From NCBI RefSeq assembly GCF_003363015.1, contig NZ_QRAP01000005.1, positions 62,001-126,000 on the forward strand: 64,000 nucleotides of DNA, written 5' to 3'. The DNA comes from Enterobacillus tribolii. GTDB lineage: Bacteria > Pseudomonadota > Gammaproteobacteria > Enterobacterales > Enterobacteriaceae. The number at the start of each line of letters is the position of its first letter. The stretch's first letter is position 1. This document shows, one piece after another, positions 1 through 8,824 of the stretch. The position numbers were made by a program, and so were the translations under genes. Under the pieces are notes generated by a model. It was not told the origin of the DNA. It was given only the letters and a program-made list of their open reading frames with translations, and did no database searches.

Positions 1-235
1 CTTTCAGTGCCGGAACCTGACGGTTGGTATTGGTAACGCACACGTCATCCATATCAATCAGCGTGATCGCGCCAATCCCGGTGCGCGCCAGCGCCTCGGC
101 CGCCCATGAACCGACCCCGCCGATACCGATAACGCACACGTGTGCCTGTGAAAACACCTCCAGCGCATCCTGACCGTACAGCCGGGCAATGCCGCTGAAA
201 CGCTGTTGGTAACCGTCTGAAAAAGAGATAGTCAT
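1..235 (-). CDS. tcdA: tRNA threonylcarbamoyladenosine dehydratase TcdA (CsdL), N-terminal part
   Basis: Only the first 78 codons lie in the window; the gene runs off the left edge. The protein begins MTISFSDGYQQRF and contains the nucleotide-binding motif GIGGVGSWAAEALARTG at about residues 33-49, then LIDMDDVCVTNTNRQ. This is the adenylation fold of the E1/MoeB/ThiF family and matches TcdA. TcdA uses ATP to cyclise t6A at position 37 of tRNAs into ct6A, in the cytoplasm, working with the CsdA-CsdE sulfur-transfer pair. In E. coli it lies beside mltA, as here. The ATG at 233-235 has an AGAGG-type ribosome site upstream. The rest of the protein cannot be checked. Confidence 0.93.
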   Translation of the reverse strand, partial: MTISFSDGYQQRFSGIARLYGQDALEVFSQAHVCVIGIGGVGSWAAEALARTGIGAITLIDMDDVCVTNTNRQVPALK

Positions 236-340
236 CGAATTGGAACCTCTGCGTCCGCCGGCCAGGCCGAACGGGAATCACATTTAATGCATTTATGTTC
301 AGGCCGTTACGCCTGAATCACACTGTCTGGACTAACCGGA

Positions 341-375
341 TGGAAAACAAAAGGGGCGAATCATGTCGCCCCTTT
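341..375 (-). terminator. Intrinsic terminator after mltA
   Basis: A 10-bp perfect GC-rich stem (350-359 with 366-375, six-base loop) is followed on the minus strand by TTTTGTTTTCC. It sits just past the mltA stop and before tcdA, so it should end mltA transcripts. Confidence 0.8.
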
Positions 376-396
376 CTGCTCCCTCAGCGAATACCG

Positions 397-1542
397 CTAT
401 TGAAAGGTATTCAGCACGGAAGATGCGGACTGACTCTGGTTGGCTCCCAGCATCAAACCGGCACCCGGCGCGCTCTTCAGCACCCAGACCCGTCCGTAAT
501 GGTTATAGAACCCGGCTTCATGGCCCGCAGCATCACCGATGCCCTGATAAATATCGAAGTGCTGACCTTTGATTGCGCCGCCGACGTCCAGCGCCACCAT
601 CAGGCGCATCTGATATTGTCCGGTGAATTTACCCTGGTTGTCCAGCAGCGGCACTTCCGCCAGCAACGTCGTACCCGCCGGGATCAGAGAACGATCCGAC
701 GCCACCGAGGCCTGCGCCACCAACGGGACGCCGCTGGCGCCTTTCACCGGCGCCAGAACCTCCGGCTTGAAAAATACGAATGACGAATTCTGCTCCAGCA
801 GTTCCCGCACTTCCGCCGCCGAATGCGTGTCTGCCCAGCGGCGGATCGCCTGCATGGACATATCTTCACGCGCCACTTCGCCGCGATCGATCAAGACCTT
901 GCCAACGCTATAATAACCGTGACCATTTTTGCCGGCGTAGCCGAAGAAAGTCAGCGGACGCCCGTCGCCGAAGTCCACGTAAGCGCTGCCCTGCACTTCC
1001 ATCATAAAGTTATCCAGCATGGAGTTACTGTAGGCCAGCTCAAGCCCGCGGTTGTTCAGCGCACCGGAGTAAATCGCCGCGCGATCCGGCAGGCGCCCTT
1101 TCCCTTTGGGAGGCATCCGGTAAATCGGGTACTGAAATTCACCCTGACGGGTATGGCGGGCCTGGATAACCGGCGTGTAATAACCGGTAAACTGCACGTT
1201 GCCGTAGTTATCCTTTCCTTCCATTTGATAGGCATTCAGACCGAACTGCGCCAGTTGCCGTGTATCGCCGCCGGCCATCAGCCAGCTCTTCACCGCCTGA
1301 AACGTGTCGCTGTTACGCCCGTATAAGCTGGGAGAGACGCGCTGAATAGCCTGTACCTGATCAGAGAATCCCTTGGCGTTCGCCGGGTAGCCCATCGCAT
1401 TCGGACGGTTAACCAACTCCAGCGGCTCATCTATGCGGCCATCCTTATACTGCTGCCCCTTATCCGTAGGCTTTGACGAACATCCGGCAAGCAACGCCGC
1501 CAGCAAGCCGCCCAACACATATTTCTCCCACCGGCCTTTCAT
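397..1542 (-). CDS. mltA: Membrane-bound lytic murein transglycosylase A
   Basis: MltA cleaves the MurNAc-GlcNAc bond of peptidoglycan, making 1,6-anhydro-muropeptides, while anchored to the inner face of the outer membrane. I chose the internal ATG at 1542 because it gives a lipoprotein signal (MKGRWEKYVLGGLLAALLAGC, lipobox LLAGC, lipidated Cys21); an upstream in-frame start would add 16 residues and spoil the signal. The product is 381 residues, slightly longer than E. coli MltA (365). The C-terminal 3D domain carries DVGGAIKGQHFDIYQG, which includes the aspartate region that is catalytic in this family. The gene is monocistronic by context: divergent tRNA genes upstream, a terminator downstream. 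Confidence 0.96.
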   Translation of the reverse strand: MKGRWEKYVLGGLLAALLAGCSSKPTDKGQQYKDGRIDEPLELVNRPNAMGYPANAKGFSDQVQAIQRVSPSLYGRNSDTFQAVKSWLMAGGDTRQLAQFGLNAYQMEGKDNYGNVQFTGYYTPVIQARHTRQGEFQYPIYRMPPKGKGRLPDRAAIYSGALNNRGLELAYSNSMLDNFMMEVQGSAYVDFGDGRPLTFFGYAGKNGHGYYSVGKVLIDRGEVAREDMSMQAIRRWADTHSAAEVRELLEQNSSFVFFKPEVLAPVKGASGVPLVAQASVASDRSLIPAGTTLLAEVPLLDNQGKFTGQYQMRLMVALDVGGAIKGQHFDIYQGIGDAAGHEAGFYNHYGRVWVLKSAPGAGLMLGANQSQSASSVLNTFQ

Positions 1543-1716
1543 CTCTCTACCCCGCAGCAAATCACTTCCGGCGCAAGATAACAAACCCACCGGCTAAAAG
1601 GAATTGCCCGTTTCAAAAAACCGGCGCGCTAAGTCAAATCAGCCGCCCAAAAAAAGAACGAAACGTGCAATTATCGGACACCTAAAGAAAAATTTGGGAG
1701 CAAGCTCAAATAATGC

Positions 1717-1744
1717 TTGCATGAAATCCATGGAGGAGTATTAT
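1717..1744 (+). promoter_or_regulatory. Promoter of the initiator tRNA genes
   Basis: TTGCAT at 1717-1722 and TATTAT at 1739-1744 are separated by 16 bp and followed by a GC-rich discriminator (TCGCCCTC). The first tRNA begins 14 bp after the -10 box. A GC-rich discriminator is typical of stable-RNA promoters under stringent control, so this site should respond to ppGpp and DksA. Confidence 0.75.
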
Positions 1745-1758
1745 TCGCCCTCATCGGA

Positions 1759-1835
<77 letters not shown>

Positions 1836-1885
1836 ATTCGATGCATTCCGGTGCAGAGAGAATAAAAAAAGCAGTAGAAGACGGA

Positions 1886-1962
<77 letters not shown>

Positions 1963-1974
1963 ACGTCACAAATG

Positions 1975-1998
1975 AACACCCTTAAGGGTGTTTTTTTT
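1975..1998 (+). terminator. Intrinsic terminator of the tRNA-fMet operon
   Basis: A perfect 9-bp palindrome (AACACCCTTAAGGGTGTT, 1975-1992) runs into eight T residues (1991-1998), 12 bp after the second tRNA. Confidence 0.92.
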
Positions 1999-2245
1999 AT
2001 GCCTGCCTTCCAGCCAAACAATTCCACTTAATCATATATTCCCAACCACAAATGCATGGTTCAACATCGCTTTAGCCGGTGTAAACCCGTTAATACGCGA
2101 AAAAAACCGTTAATGTCATTATACGGAAATACCGATGTATGGAGACCGGATACGGAATAGCTCTTTTAGTTAATGCTCTTCCCTGAGCCTATTTATTATT
2201 GACAATGCACTACAATGGAAGACACAGAGCAGGAGAGGTGAAACC

Positions 2246-2419
2246 ATGAGCGATCATCGTGACCTAATTGTTCTCCTCAGCGGTTTCGTAGCTGTCTTTC
2301 TCACCACGGGCATTTTCTTTGTCGTGTTGATAACTATGGTGGAGAACATTTATTCCTCCGATAGCATTGTATTGCGGCTCTACTCAAGTATATCCGTGAT
2401 GCTTTGTGATTTCGGCTAA
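2246..2419 (+). CDS. Small hypothetical membrane protein (57 residues)
   Basis: An ATG at 2246 follows a strong ribosome site (AGGAG at 2231-2235, GAGGTG at 2234-2239) and opens a 57-codon frame ending at TAA 2417-2419. The product starts MSDHRDLIVLLSGF and has one clear hydrophobic helix at residues 7-31 (VAVFLTTGIFFVVLIT at its core), followed by a short polar tail ending MLCDFG. I do not recognise the family. It lies in the AT-rich insert between the tRNA genes and amiC and ends 19 bp before the stop of the convergent Rob-like gene. The good ribosome site and membrane helix favour a real gene; TTGACA at 2199-2204 could be a -35 box but no well-spaced -10 is visible. Confidence 0.5.
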   Translation: MSDHRDLIVLLSGFVAVFLTTGIFFVVLITMVENIYSSDSIVLRLYSSISVMLCDFG

Positions 2420-2438
2420 CACAATACTCTGGGTCTGG

Positions 2439-3320
2439 CTAAGGGTTGTGAATAATCGGAATGAAGCATTCACAATAGATGGGCGTATCGGGATTTTTTA
2501 TCAAATCAATCTCTGCACCATCAGGCCGGCTCAGACATTCAACATCATAAGAGGTGGCGGTCGCCGGTCGGGAAGCCTTCAGCATGGGTAAACAACGGTG
2601 ATAGATATTTTGATAAAACCGTTGATATCCGCTTGCAGGCCCTTCATAAAGAAACTTTACATAGTCTCCGGCCGGGATACTCATTTCTGTCGTTTTAATC
2701 GCGGAGCGCTTCAGGAATTTGCTGTCAAAGGCGGCGGCATAATATATGCCCATCGAATAGAAAAATATATCTGATGCTATCGTCAGACAATACAGCTTAT
2801 CCGGCCTGAAAGTATTGAACATCTTTCCCCATATGCGGGCTTTATTCCTGGCATGAGCTTCCGCCATCTCTTCATATGTACAGACATAGTTAGACGTAAA
2901 CCCCACAAGCTTCATTTCCGGCATCGTAACGAAATGCGCTTCAGGCAGGGAGGCAACGTCATAGTCCATTGAGGCGAAGAGGCCGTTCATATCCCACTTT
3001 TGATTCATTCTGTACGCGGCAGGGGCCTGATGAAACTGCTTTTTAAAAGCTCTGTTGAACGCCTGTTGAGAATCGAAATGGTAGAGTGTAGCGACTTCAA
3101 TAATCGGCATTTTCGTCAGCCGAAGGGTGAGTGCACACTCATTCAGCTTACGTGCCCTAATATAAGAGATAATATTCTGTCCGGTGATCTCTTTAAACAT
3201 TCGCTGTAGATGCCATTTGCTGTATCCGGCTTTGGCGGCCACGCTGTCTACAGTCATCGGTTTGTCGAGGTTCTTCTCTATCCAGACGATTAACTCATTA
3301 ATTATTTTTGTTTTATCCAA
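2439..3320 (-). CDS. Rob-like AraC-family transcriptional regulator with GyrI-like C-terminal domain
   Basis: The 293-residue product has an N-terminal double helix-turn-helix DNA-binding domain (about 6-105; VAAKAGYSKWHLQRMFKEIT and FDSQQAFNRAFKKQFHQ match the MarA/SoxS/Rob recognition helices) and a C-terminal GyrI-like effector domain (about 120-290). Length and layout match E. coli Rob (289 residues). Members of this family control stress, efflux and antibiotic-tolerance genes and respond to small hydrophobic ligands. The start is TTG at 3318-3320, after AAGGG; no ATG lies nearby that would keep the first helix. The gene sits in an AT-rich stretch absent from this position in E. coli, so it may be an acquired paralogue rather than the housekeeping Rob. 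The function call is sure; its regulon is not known. Confidence 0.85.
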   Translation of the reverse strand: MDKTKIINELIVWIEKNLDKPMTVDSVAAKAGYSKWHLQRMFKEITGQNIISYIRARKLNECALTLRLTKMPIIEVATLYHFDSQQAFNRAFKKQFHQAPAAYRMNQKWDMNGLFASMDYDVASLPEAHFVTMPEMKLVGFTSNYVCTYEEMAEAHARNKARIWGKMFNTFRPDKLYCLTIASDIFFYSMGIYYAAAFDSKFLKRSAIKTTEMSIPAGDYVKFLYEGPASGYQRFYQNIYHRCLPMLKASRPATATSYDVECLSRPDGAEIDLIKNPDTPIYCECFIPIIHNP

Positions 3321-4061
3321 TTTAGGCCCTTAATATCCATGTAACGAAGATACATAACAGAACGTTACGCCGCATAGTTCTATTTGCAAGCACAAATGTT
3401 CTATTCTTTGGGAACCATCAAAATCTCAAAAAAACTTCGCATCCTAATCACCTTCTTATATTTCCTCTTAATCTAAGATGCTCCGGAAAGCAGGCGTCAG
3501 ATTCAGAATCGACAGGTTAAAGAGAAGGCTGGCTAATGAAAAATCAGCCATACAGACTATAAACACAAAGCGGAATCATGCCAATTGCCCGCTTATAATT
3601 TTAACGCTTTGAAAAGTTAAACAGTGTTATGCAGAAATGTATTCTCCCCCTTAATCCCCAAAACAGAATTTATAAACATTGCTATAGATAATACACACTC
3701 CTTCTCACAATACACAGTTTTTGTTAGCTGACGCCTTATCGTTTTACGGTATAGCTCAGCAGACTGACGCGATAACATTATCTATTATAAGAATTTACTG
3801 TTAGTAAAGACATAAATAAGTTATCCCCGCCCAGCCGCCTCTTCACCAATAGACTGAAGCAATTTAAATAAACTCAGGCATGTTTTTACAACAAGTATAG
3901 GAAATTATCGAAATATTTATGACACCAACCTCGTCACCGATAAAATATTCACCCTTCACGGCAATAAAAAGCATTTTGAGTTAAATCGAGCAAGAAAAGA
4001 CAAAGGCAACGTCAATAAAACAAGGCAGCATTCCGCCCGTTTATTCAACGTAAAGATGAGA
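3321..4061 (-). other. AT-rich gene-free stretch
   Basis: About 740 bp upstream of the Rob-like gene and downstream of amiC. I find no open frame with a credible start and ribosome site, and no tRNA. It is clearly richer in A and T than the flanking core genes and contains scattered short inverted repeats (for example GATAA-CA-TTATC near 3770-3781). It probably holds the regulator's promoter; the rest is unexplained. Confidence 0.5.
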
Positions 4062-4088
4062 AGTAAAAATGCCCGGGAAGACCGGGCA
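4062..4088 (-). terminator. Intrinsic terminator of amiC
   Basis: Stem TGCCCGG/CCGGGCA (4070-4076 with 4082-4088, five-base loop) followed on the minus strand by ATTTTTACTT, 8 bp past the amiC stop. Confidence 0.85.
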
Positions 4089-4095
4089 GAGAATA

Positions 4096-5352
4096 TCAAC
4101 GCCGGGCTAATTCCCCGCCGTTAGCGAAATAGGCTTTGATGCCGGCCAGAATGGACTCTGCCACCTGCTGCTGATAGCGACTGGTACGCAGCTTACGCTC
4201 TTCTTCCAGGTTACTGATAAATGCCGTCTCCACTAAAATCGACGGAATATCCGGCGCCTTAAGCACCGCAAACCCGGCCTGATCGACCTTATTCTTATGC
4301 AGGTGATTAATTCCCCCCATCCGCCTCAGCACTTCTTTCCCAAACTTCAGGCTGTCGTTGATGGTGGCCGTTTGCACCAGATCGAACATGGTATGATCCA
4401 GATAGCGATCGCCGCTGCGGCTGACGCCGCCGATGTTGTCCGACTCGTTCTGAGTCTGAGCGAGGAATTTCGCCGCAGTACTGGTCGCCCCTTTGGTCGA
4501 CAACGCGAACACCGACGATCCCCGTGCCGCACGGTTGGTAAACGCATCGGCGTGAATGGAAATAAACAGATCGGCACGCTGCTGACGCGCTTTGGCGACG
4601 CGAACCTTAAGCGGAATAAACACATCTTCATTACGGGTCATATAAACCCGCATGTTGGACTCTTTCTTGATTAGGGCGCTCAAACGCCGCGCGATCTGCA
4701 ACACAATGTCTTTCTCGCGCGTTTTATTCTTACCGACGGCGCCGGGGTCTTCACCGCCGTGACCGGGATCCAGCATAATCACGATGGGCCTGTCACGCCC
4801 GGCTTTCCCCGCTTTTGGCGTCTGTGGCGACGGCAGCTTCTTCTCCAGATCCTCGCCCTTGTTATACTCCTCAAGCAACGCCAGCAGCGGATCGTCCTCC
4901 GCATTCGCCGCACCTTTCGCCGGGTAGAGATCTACCACCAGGCGGTTTTTAAACTCGGCGACGGGCTTCAGAGTGAACAACTTGGGATTGATGCTTTGCT
5001 TCAGTTCCAGCACCAAACGCACCGTGTCTTTATCAAACTGACCGACGCGCGCGGCTTTCAGGTTAGGATCGCCGGACTGAATCTGATCGCTGACGCCCTT
5101 AAGCACGCTGTTCAGATGCACATCTTCGATGTCCACAACGATCCGGTCCGGGTTGGTCAACGCGAACTGCTTATACTTCAGCGGCGTTTTTGATTCCAGC
5201 GTTACGCGGGTATAGGTCGACGACGGCCACACGCGCACCGCGATGATCTGCGCCGTCGCGGCAAATCCAATCTTACTGACGCTGAGCAGCCAGGTCGCCG
5301 CTGCGCCCTGTAACAAATGCCGACGGGAAAGGTTGTATTTTGAGTCAGTCAT
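4096..5352 (-). CDS. amiC: N-acetylmuramoyl-L-alanine amidase AmiC
   Basis: AmiC cuts the stem peptide from MurNAc to split septal peptidoglycan during daughter-cell separation, in the periplasm under control of the LytM factor NlpD. The 418-residue protein has a twin-arginine signal ([18 protein letters not shown]), so it is exported folded by Tat; an AMIN domain (about 35-150) that targets septal wall; a linker; and a zinc Amidase_3 domain (about 190-410) with [11 protein letters not shown], the TREKD glutamate, SIHADA and the catalytic glutamate in VETAFISN. The family length in E. coli is 417. It is divergent from argA, as in E. coli. Confidence 0.97.
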   Translation of the reverse strand: MTDSKYNLSRRHLLQGAAATWLLSVSKIGFAATAQIIAVRVWPSSTYTRVTLESKTPLKYKQFALTNPDRIVVDIEDVHLNSVLKGVSDQIQSGDPNLKAARVGQFDKDTVRLVLELKQSINPKLFTLKPVAEFKNRLVVDLYPAKGAANAEDDPLLALLEEYNKGEDLEKKLPSPQTPKAGKAGRDRPIVIMLDPGHGGEDPGAVGKNKTREKDIVLQIARRLSALIKKESNMRVYMTRNEDVFIPLKVRVAKARQQRADLFISIHADAFTNRAARGSSVFALSTKGATSTAAKFLAQTQNESDNIGGVSRSGDRYLDHTMFDLVQTATINDSLKFGKEVLRRMGGINHLHKNKVDQAGFAVLKAPDIPSILVETAFISNLEEERKLRTSRYQQQVAESILAGIKAYFANGGELARR

Positions 5353-5545
5353 GCAACCCCGAAACCAAAAACAAAATAGATAAAAATCGTCCGAACAGCT
5401 GATTTTCTGAAATTTCCGGCAAAACTTTAACGAATCAAACCCTCACTGTCACCAGAAAATGCTTACCGAATGTTTCCATATCCTGAGCGCATCTGTTTTC
5501 TCACCTTGTGCCCTATACGAATTCACGCTTGCCTTCCGGCCGGAT

Positions 5546-5584
5546 AAAGAATAAAAATACACTTTAAGCGAATAAAAATTCAAA
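5546..5584 (+). promoter_or_regulatory. Tandem ARG boxes (ArgR operator) of argA
   Basis: Two 18-bp matches to the ArgR operator consensus lie at 5546-5563 (core GAATAAAAATACA, one core mismatch) and 5567-5584 (core GAATAAAAATTCA), with the 3-bp gap typical of paired ARG boxes. The second ends 10 bp before the argA ATG. TTGCCT at 5529-5534 is a possible -35 that would place the -10 within the first box. Arginine-bound ArgR should therefore repress argA. Confidence 0.8.
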
Positions 5585-5594
5585 GAGGCCATTC

Positions 5595-6920
5595 ATGAAG
5601 GAGCGCAGCACCGAACTGGTTCAGGGATTCCGCCATTCCGTCCCTTACATTAATGCCCACCGCGGTAAGACGTTCGTCATCATGTTGGGTGGCGAAGCCA
5701 TCGAACATGAAAACTTCGTCAATATCGTGAATGACATCGGTTTGCTGCACAGCCTTGGTATCCGCCTGGTCGTGGTTTATGGCGCACGTCCGCAGATCGA
5801 CAGTAACCTGAAAGCGCATCATTGCGAGCCGGTCTACCATAAGCACACGCGCGTTACCGACGCCCACACGCTGGAACTGGTTAAGCAAGCCGCGGGCCTG
5901 CTGCAACTGGATATTACCGCCCGTCTCTCCATGAGCCTGAACAACACGCCGTTGCAGGGCGCCCACATTAACGTGGTCAGCGGTAACTTTGTTATCGCAC
6001 AGCCCCTCGGCGTAGATGACGGCGTGGATTACTGCCACAGCGGGCGAATCCGTCGTATTGATGAAGATGCGATTAACCATCAGCTCGACAGCGGCGCCAT
6101 CGTCCTGCTCGGCCCGGTCGCGGTTTCCGTAACCGGCGAAAGCTTCAACCTGACGTCAGAGACCGTCGCCACCCAGTTAGCCATCAAGCTTAAAGCGGAA
6201 AAGCTGATTGGTTTCTGCTCCTCGCAGGGCGTAATGGCGGAAAACGGCACTATCGTCTCAGAACTGTTCCCCAATGAAGCGCAGAGCCGCATTGAAGCAC
6301 TGGAAGCCGCCGGCGACTACAATTCCGGCACCGTGCGTTTCCTGCGCGGCGCGGTAAAAGCGTGCCGCAGCGGCGTGCGCCGCAGCCATCTGGTCAGTTA
6401 TCAGGACGACGGGGCGCTGGTACAGGAGCTGTTTTCCCGCGACGGTATCGGCACGCAGATCGTAATGGAAAGCGCCGAACAGGTCCGGCGCGCCACCATT
6501 AATGACATCGGCGGTATCCTCGAGCTCATCCGCCCACTGGAGCAGCAGGGCATTCTGGTACGCCGCTCACGCGAACAGCTTGAGCGGGAAATCGATCAGT
6601 TCACCATTATTGAACGGGACAACATGACCATCGGCTGTGCCGCGCTTTATCCCTTCCCGGAAGAAAAGATCGGCGAAATGGCCTGCGTGGCGGTTCACCC
6701 GGATTACCGCAGTTCGTCGCGTGGTGAAATGCTGTTGAAGCGCGTGGAGGCCCAGGCGCGGCAGCAAGGGCTGGAGAAACTGTTTGTGCTGACGACGCGC
6801 AGCATTCACTGGTTCCAGGAAAGAGGGTTCACGCCGGCGGAAGTGGATGTGTTACCGATGAAAAAGCAAGCGCTGTACAACTATCAGCGTAAATCAAAGA
6901 TTTTACTGGCCGATCTTTAA
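5595..6920 (+). CDS. argA: Amino-acid N-acetyltransferase (N-acetylglutamate synthase)
   Basis: ArgA transfers acetyl from acetyl-CoA to glutamate, the first step of arginine synthesis, and is feedback-inhibited by arginine. The 441-residue product (E. coli 443) has an N-terminal amino-acid-kinase-like regulatory domain (about 1-290; [31 protein letters not shown]) and a C-terminal GNAT acetyltransferase domain (about 295-435; [18 protein letters not shown] is the acetyl-CoA loop region). The ATG at 5595 has AGAGG 8 bp upstream. It is controlled by the paired ARG boxes in front of it and converges on recD. Confidence 0.97.
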   Translation: MKERSTELVQGFRHSVPYINAHRGKTFVIMLGGEAIEHENFVNIVNDIGLLHSLGIRLVVVYGARPQIDSNLKAHHCEPVYHKHTRVTDAHTLELVKQAAGLLQLDITARLSMSLNNTPLQGAHINVVSGNFVIAQPLGVDDGVDYCHSGRIRRIDEDAINHQLDSGAIVLLGPVAVSVTGESFNLTSETVATQLAIKLKAEKLIGFCSSQGVMAENGTIVSELFPNEAQSRIEALEAAGDYNSGTVRFLRGAVKACRSGVRRSHLVSYQDDGALVQELFSRDGIGTQIVMESAEQVRRATINDIGGILELIRPLEQQGILVRRSREQLEREIDQFTIIERDNMTIGCAALYPFPEEKIGEMACVAVHPDYRSSSRGEMLLKRVEAQARQQGLEKLFVLTTRSIHWFQERGFTPAEVDVLPMKKQALYNYQRKSKILLADL

Positions 6921-6925
6921 ACACC

Positions 6926-6960
6926 AGGGAGCGGCGCAATAAAGGCGCGCCCTCCCTTTA
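6926..6960. terminator. Probable terminator between convergent argA and recD
   Basis: AGGGAG (6926-6931) pairs with CTCCCT (6952-6957), with an inner GCGC/GCGC stem, followed by TTTA. The hairpin fills the 46-bp gap between the two stop codons and could serve both strands, though the T tracts are short. Confidence 0.6.
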
Positions 6961-6966
6961 TGCCCG

Positions 6967-8823
6967 TTATGCAGACGGCAGTGACATCATCCGCTCCATC
7001 AACCCGCTGCGGCGCAGCGTTGGCGTCTGAATCGCGCGGGTGAAAATCCGCTCTTTGCCGAACAGCGTAAGCCGGCTGCGGGCGCGGGTTACCGCAGTAT
7101 ACAGCAGCTCACGCGTAACAATCGGCGAGAATTCAGTGGGCAGCGCCAGCAGCGTATGTTCAAACTCCGATCCCTGAGATTTATGCACCGTCATCGCGTA
7201 AGCCGTTTCCGACTGCGGCAAGCGGCTGGGCTGGACCGATTTGATGCTGCCATCCGGCATCTGAAAATGTACCCGCAGACGATCCTCATCGTCATACAAC
7301 GCAATACCGATATCGCCGTTGAACAACCCCAGAGAACCATCGTTACGGGTGATCATCACCGGCCTGCCACAATACCAGCGCAGATGAGGATTCGCCGGCA
7401 GCTGAATCAGCCCGGCGCGGGACAGCGCCTGCTCAATACGCAGATTCAACCCCTGCTGCCCGAACGGGCCTTCGCGCAGGGCGCACAGCAGGCGAAAACG
7501 CCCGAATGCGGCCAGAATCTGATCTGGAGGCTGACGTTGTGCGACAGCCTCCAGCGTGGCGCGATACCCCGCCACGCAAACGGCGATCAGTTGCTGATAA
7601 TCTTCCGCCTGATCTAACGCATGCCAGGCCACATCAGCAAACGTTCCTGCCAGGCATGACCACGCCCGCTCCGTCGCCCCGGTGTTTATGGCTTTAGCCA
7701 GTTGACCAATGCCGGATGCCGCATCAAAGCGATAGCTTTTTTGCAGCAGGCACAACCCGTCACGTACCGCGACATCAGGCTCCTTCTCACCGCCGGGCAC
7801 CTGCACGCCGCACAGCCGGGAAAGCTGTGCGGCGCGCGCAGGCCGAAACCCCGCTTCGGCGAAACGGCAAATATCGCCCAGCACCGCCCCCGCCTCAACG
7901 GACGCCAGCTGGTCGCGATCGCCCAGCAAAATCAGGCGCGCGTGCCCGGGTAACGCCTCAATCAACCGCGACATCATCGGAAGGTCCACCATCGAGGCTT
8001 CATCCACCACCAGCACGTCGAGATGCAGAGGGTTATCGCGGTGATAATGCATACGGATGCTGTCTGGCCTCGCGCCCAGCAAGCGGTGCAGGGTAAACGC
8101 CTCGTGCGGGAAACGGCCCGCAATTTCTGCCGGCAGCGACAGCGCCGTCAGCGCATTGCCGAGGGACTCCGTTAAACGGGCGGCCGCCTTACCGGTGGGC
8201 GCGGCTAGCTGAATACGCAATGGCCGCCCCTCATGAATCTGTAACAACGCTGCCAGCAGCTTTGCGACCGTGGTGGTCTTCCCGGTTCCCGGACCGCCGG
8301 ATATCACGGCAATCCGCCGGGTAGCCGCCACGGCTGCGGCAACCTGCTGCCAGTTCACCTCGCCCGTCTCCTGTAGCGGAAACAGCCTGGCTAATACATC
8401 ACGCAGGCGCGCTTCATCCACGCCTTCTTCTGCCGCGTCTTCGGCAAAAAATGCAGCGACTTTGCCTTCATCCCGCCACAGACGTTGCAGATAGAGGCGC
8501 CGGTTTTGCAACACCAGCGGCGTAGCCTCGCTGCCGTCCCCGACTGCGCTTTCCTGCATCAGACGCGCTTCCCACGCCTGTTCATCGCCCTCGCCGACCA
8601 GCGCCAGCAACTCCGCCGCCGAAGCGCCGAAACGCGCCTTCAGCGATGCCGGGGAAAGCAGGGCGAGCGGCAGGCAAACATGACCCGCGGCCAGTTCCTG
8701 ACTCACCAGCGCCGCAGCCAGCGCCAGCGCGGGCTGCTCATCGTCGGCAAGCAGACGGGAAAACTGCGCGTCCAGCGAACGCAGCATGCCTTCATCCGCC
8801 AGGCGGGTTAACAGCGTCTGCAT
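6967..8823 (-). CDS. recD: Exodeoxyribonuclease V alpha subunit, 5'-3' helicase RecD
   Basis: RecD is the fast 5'-3' motor of the RecBCD helicase-nuclease, which processes double-strand ends and loads RecA after meeting Chi. The internal ATG at 8821-8823 (MQTLLTRLADEGML) gives 618 residues, close to E. coli RecD (608); the longer frame would reach into recB. Visible superfamily 1 helicase motifs are Walker A ISGGPGTGKTTT (about 165-176), Walker B VVDEASMVD, LLGDRDQLASVEAG, and motif VI YTAVTRARSRLTL near the end. The start lies one base after the recB stop, so the two are probably translationally coupled. Confidence 0.97.
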   Translation of the reverse strand: MQTLLTRLADEGMLRSLDAQFSRLLADDEQPALALAAALVSQELAAGHVCLPLALLSPASLKARFGASAAELLALVGEGDEQAWEARLMQESAVGDGSEATPLVLQNRRLYLQRLWRDEGKVAAFFAEDAAEEGVDEARLRDVLARLFPLQETGEVNWQQVAAAVAATRRIAVISGGPGTGKTTTVAKLLAALLQIHEGRPLRIQLAAPTGKAAARLTESLGNALTALSLPAEIAGRFPHEAFTLHRLLGARPDSIRMHYHRDNPLHLDVLVVDEASMVDLPMMSRLIEALPGHARLILLGDRDQLASVEAGAVLGDICRFAEAGFRPARAAQLSRLCGVQVPGGEKEPDVAVRDGLCLLQKSYRFDAASGIGQLAKAINTGATERAWSCLAGTFADVAWHALDQAEDYQQLIAVCVAGYRATLEAVAQRQPPDQILAAFGRFRLLCALREGPFGQQGLNLRIEQALSRAGLIQLPANPHLRWYCGRPVMITRNDGSLGLFNGDIGIALYDDEDRLRVHFQMPDGSIKSVQPSRLPQSETAYAMTVHKSQGSEFEHTLLALPTEFSPIVTRELLYTAVTRARSRLTLFGKERIFTRAIQTPTLRRSGLMERMMSLPSA

Positions 8824-8824
8824 A

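Noticed and set aside
3765-3785. Fur box in the AT-rich gap before amiC
   Set aside because: GATAACATTATC is palindromic but does not fit the 7-1-7 spacing of a Fur site and precedes no iron gene.
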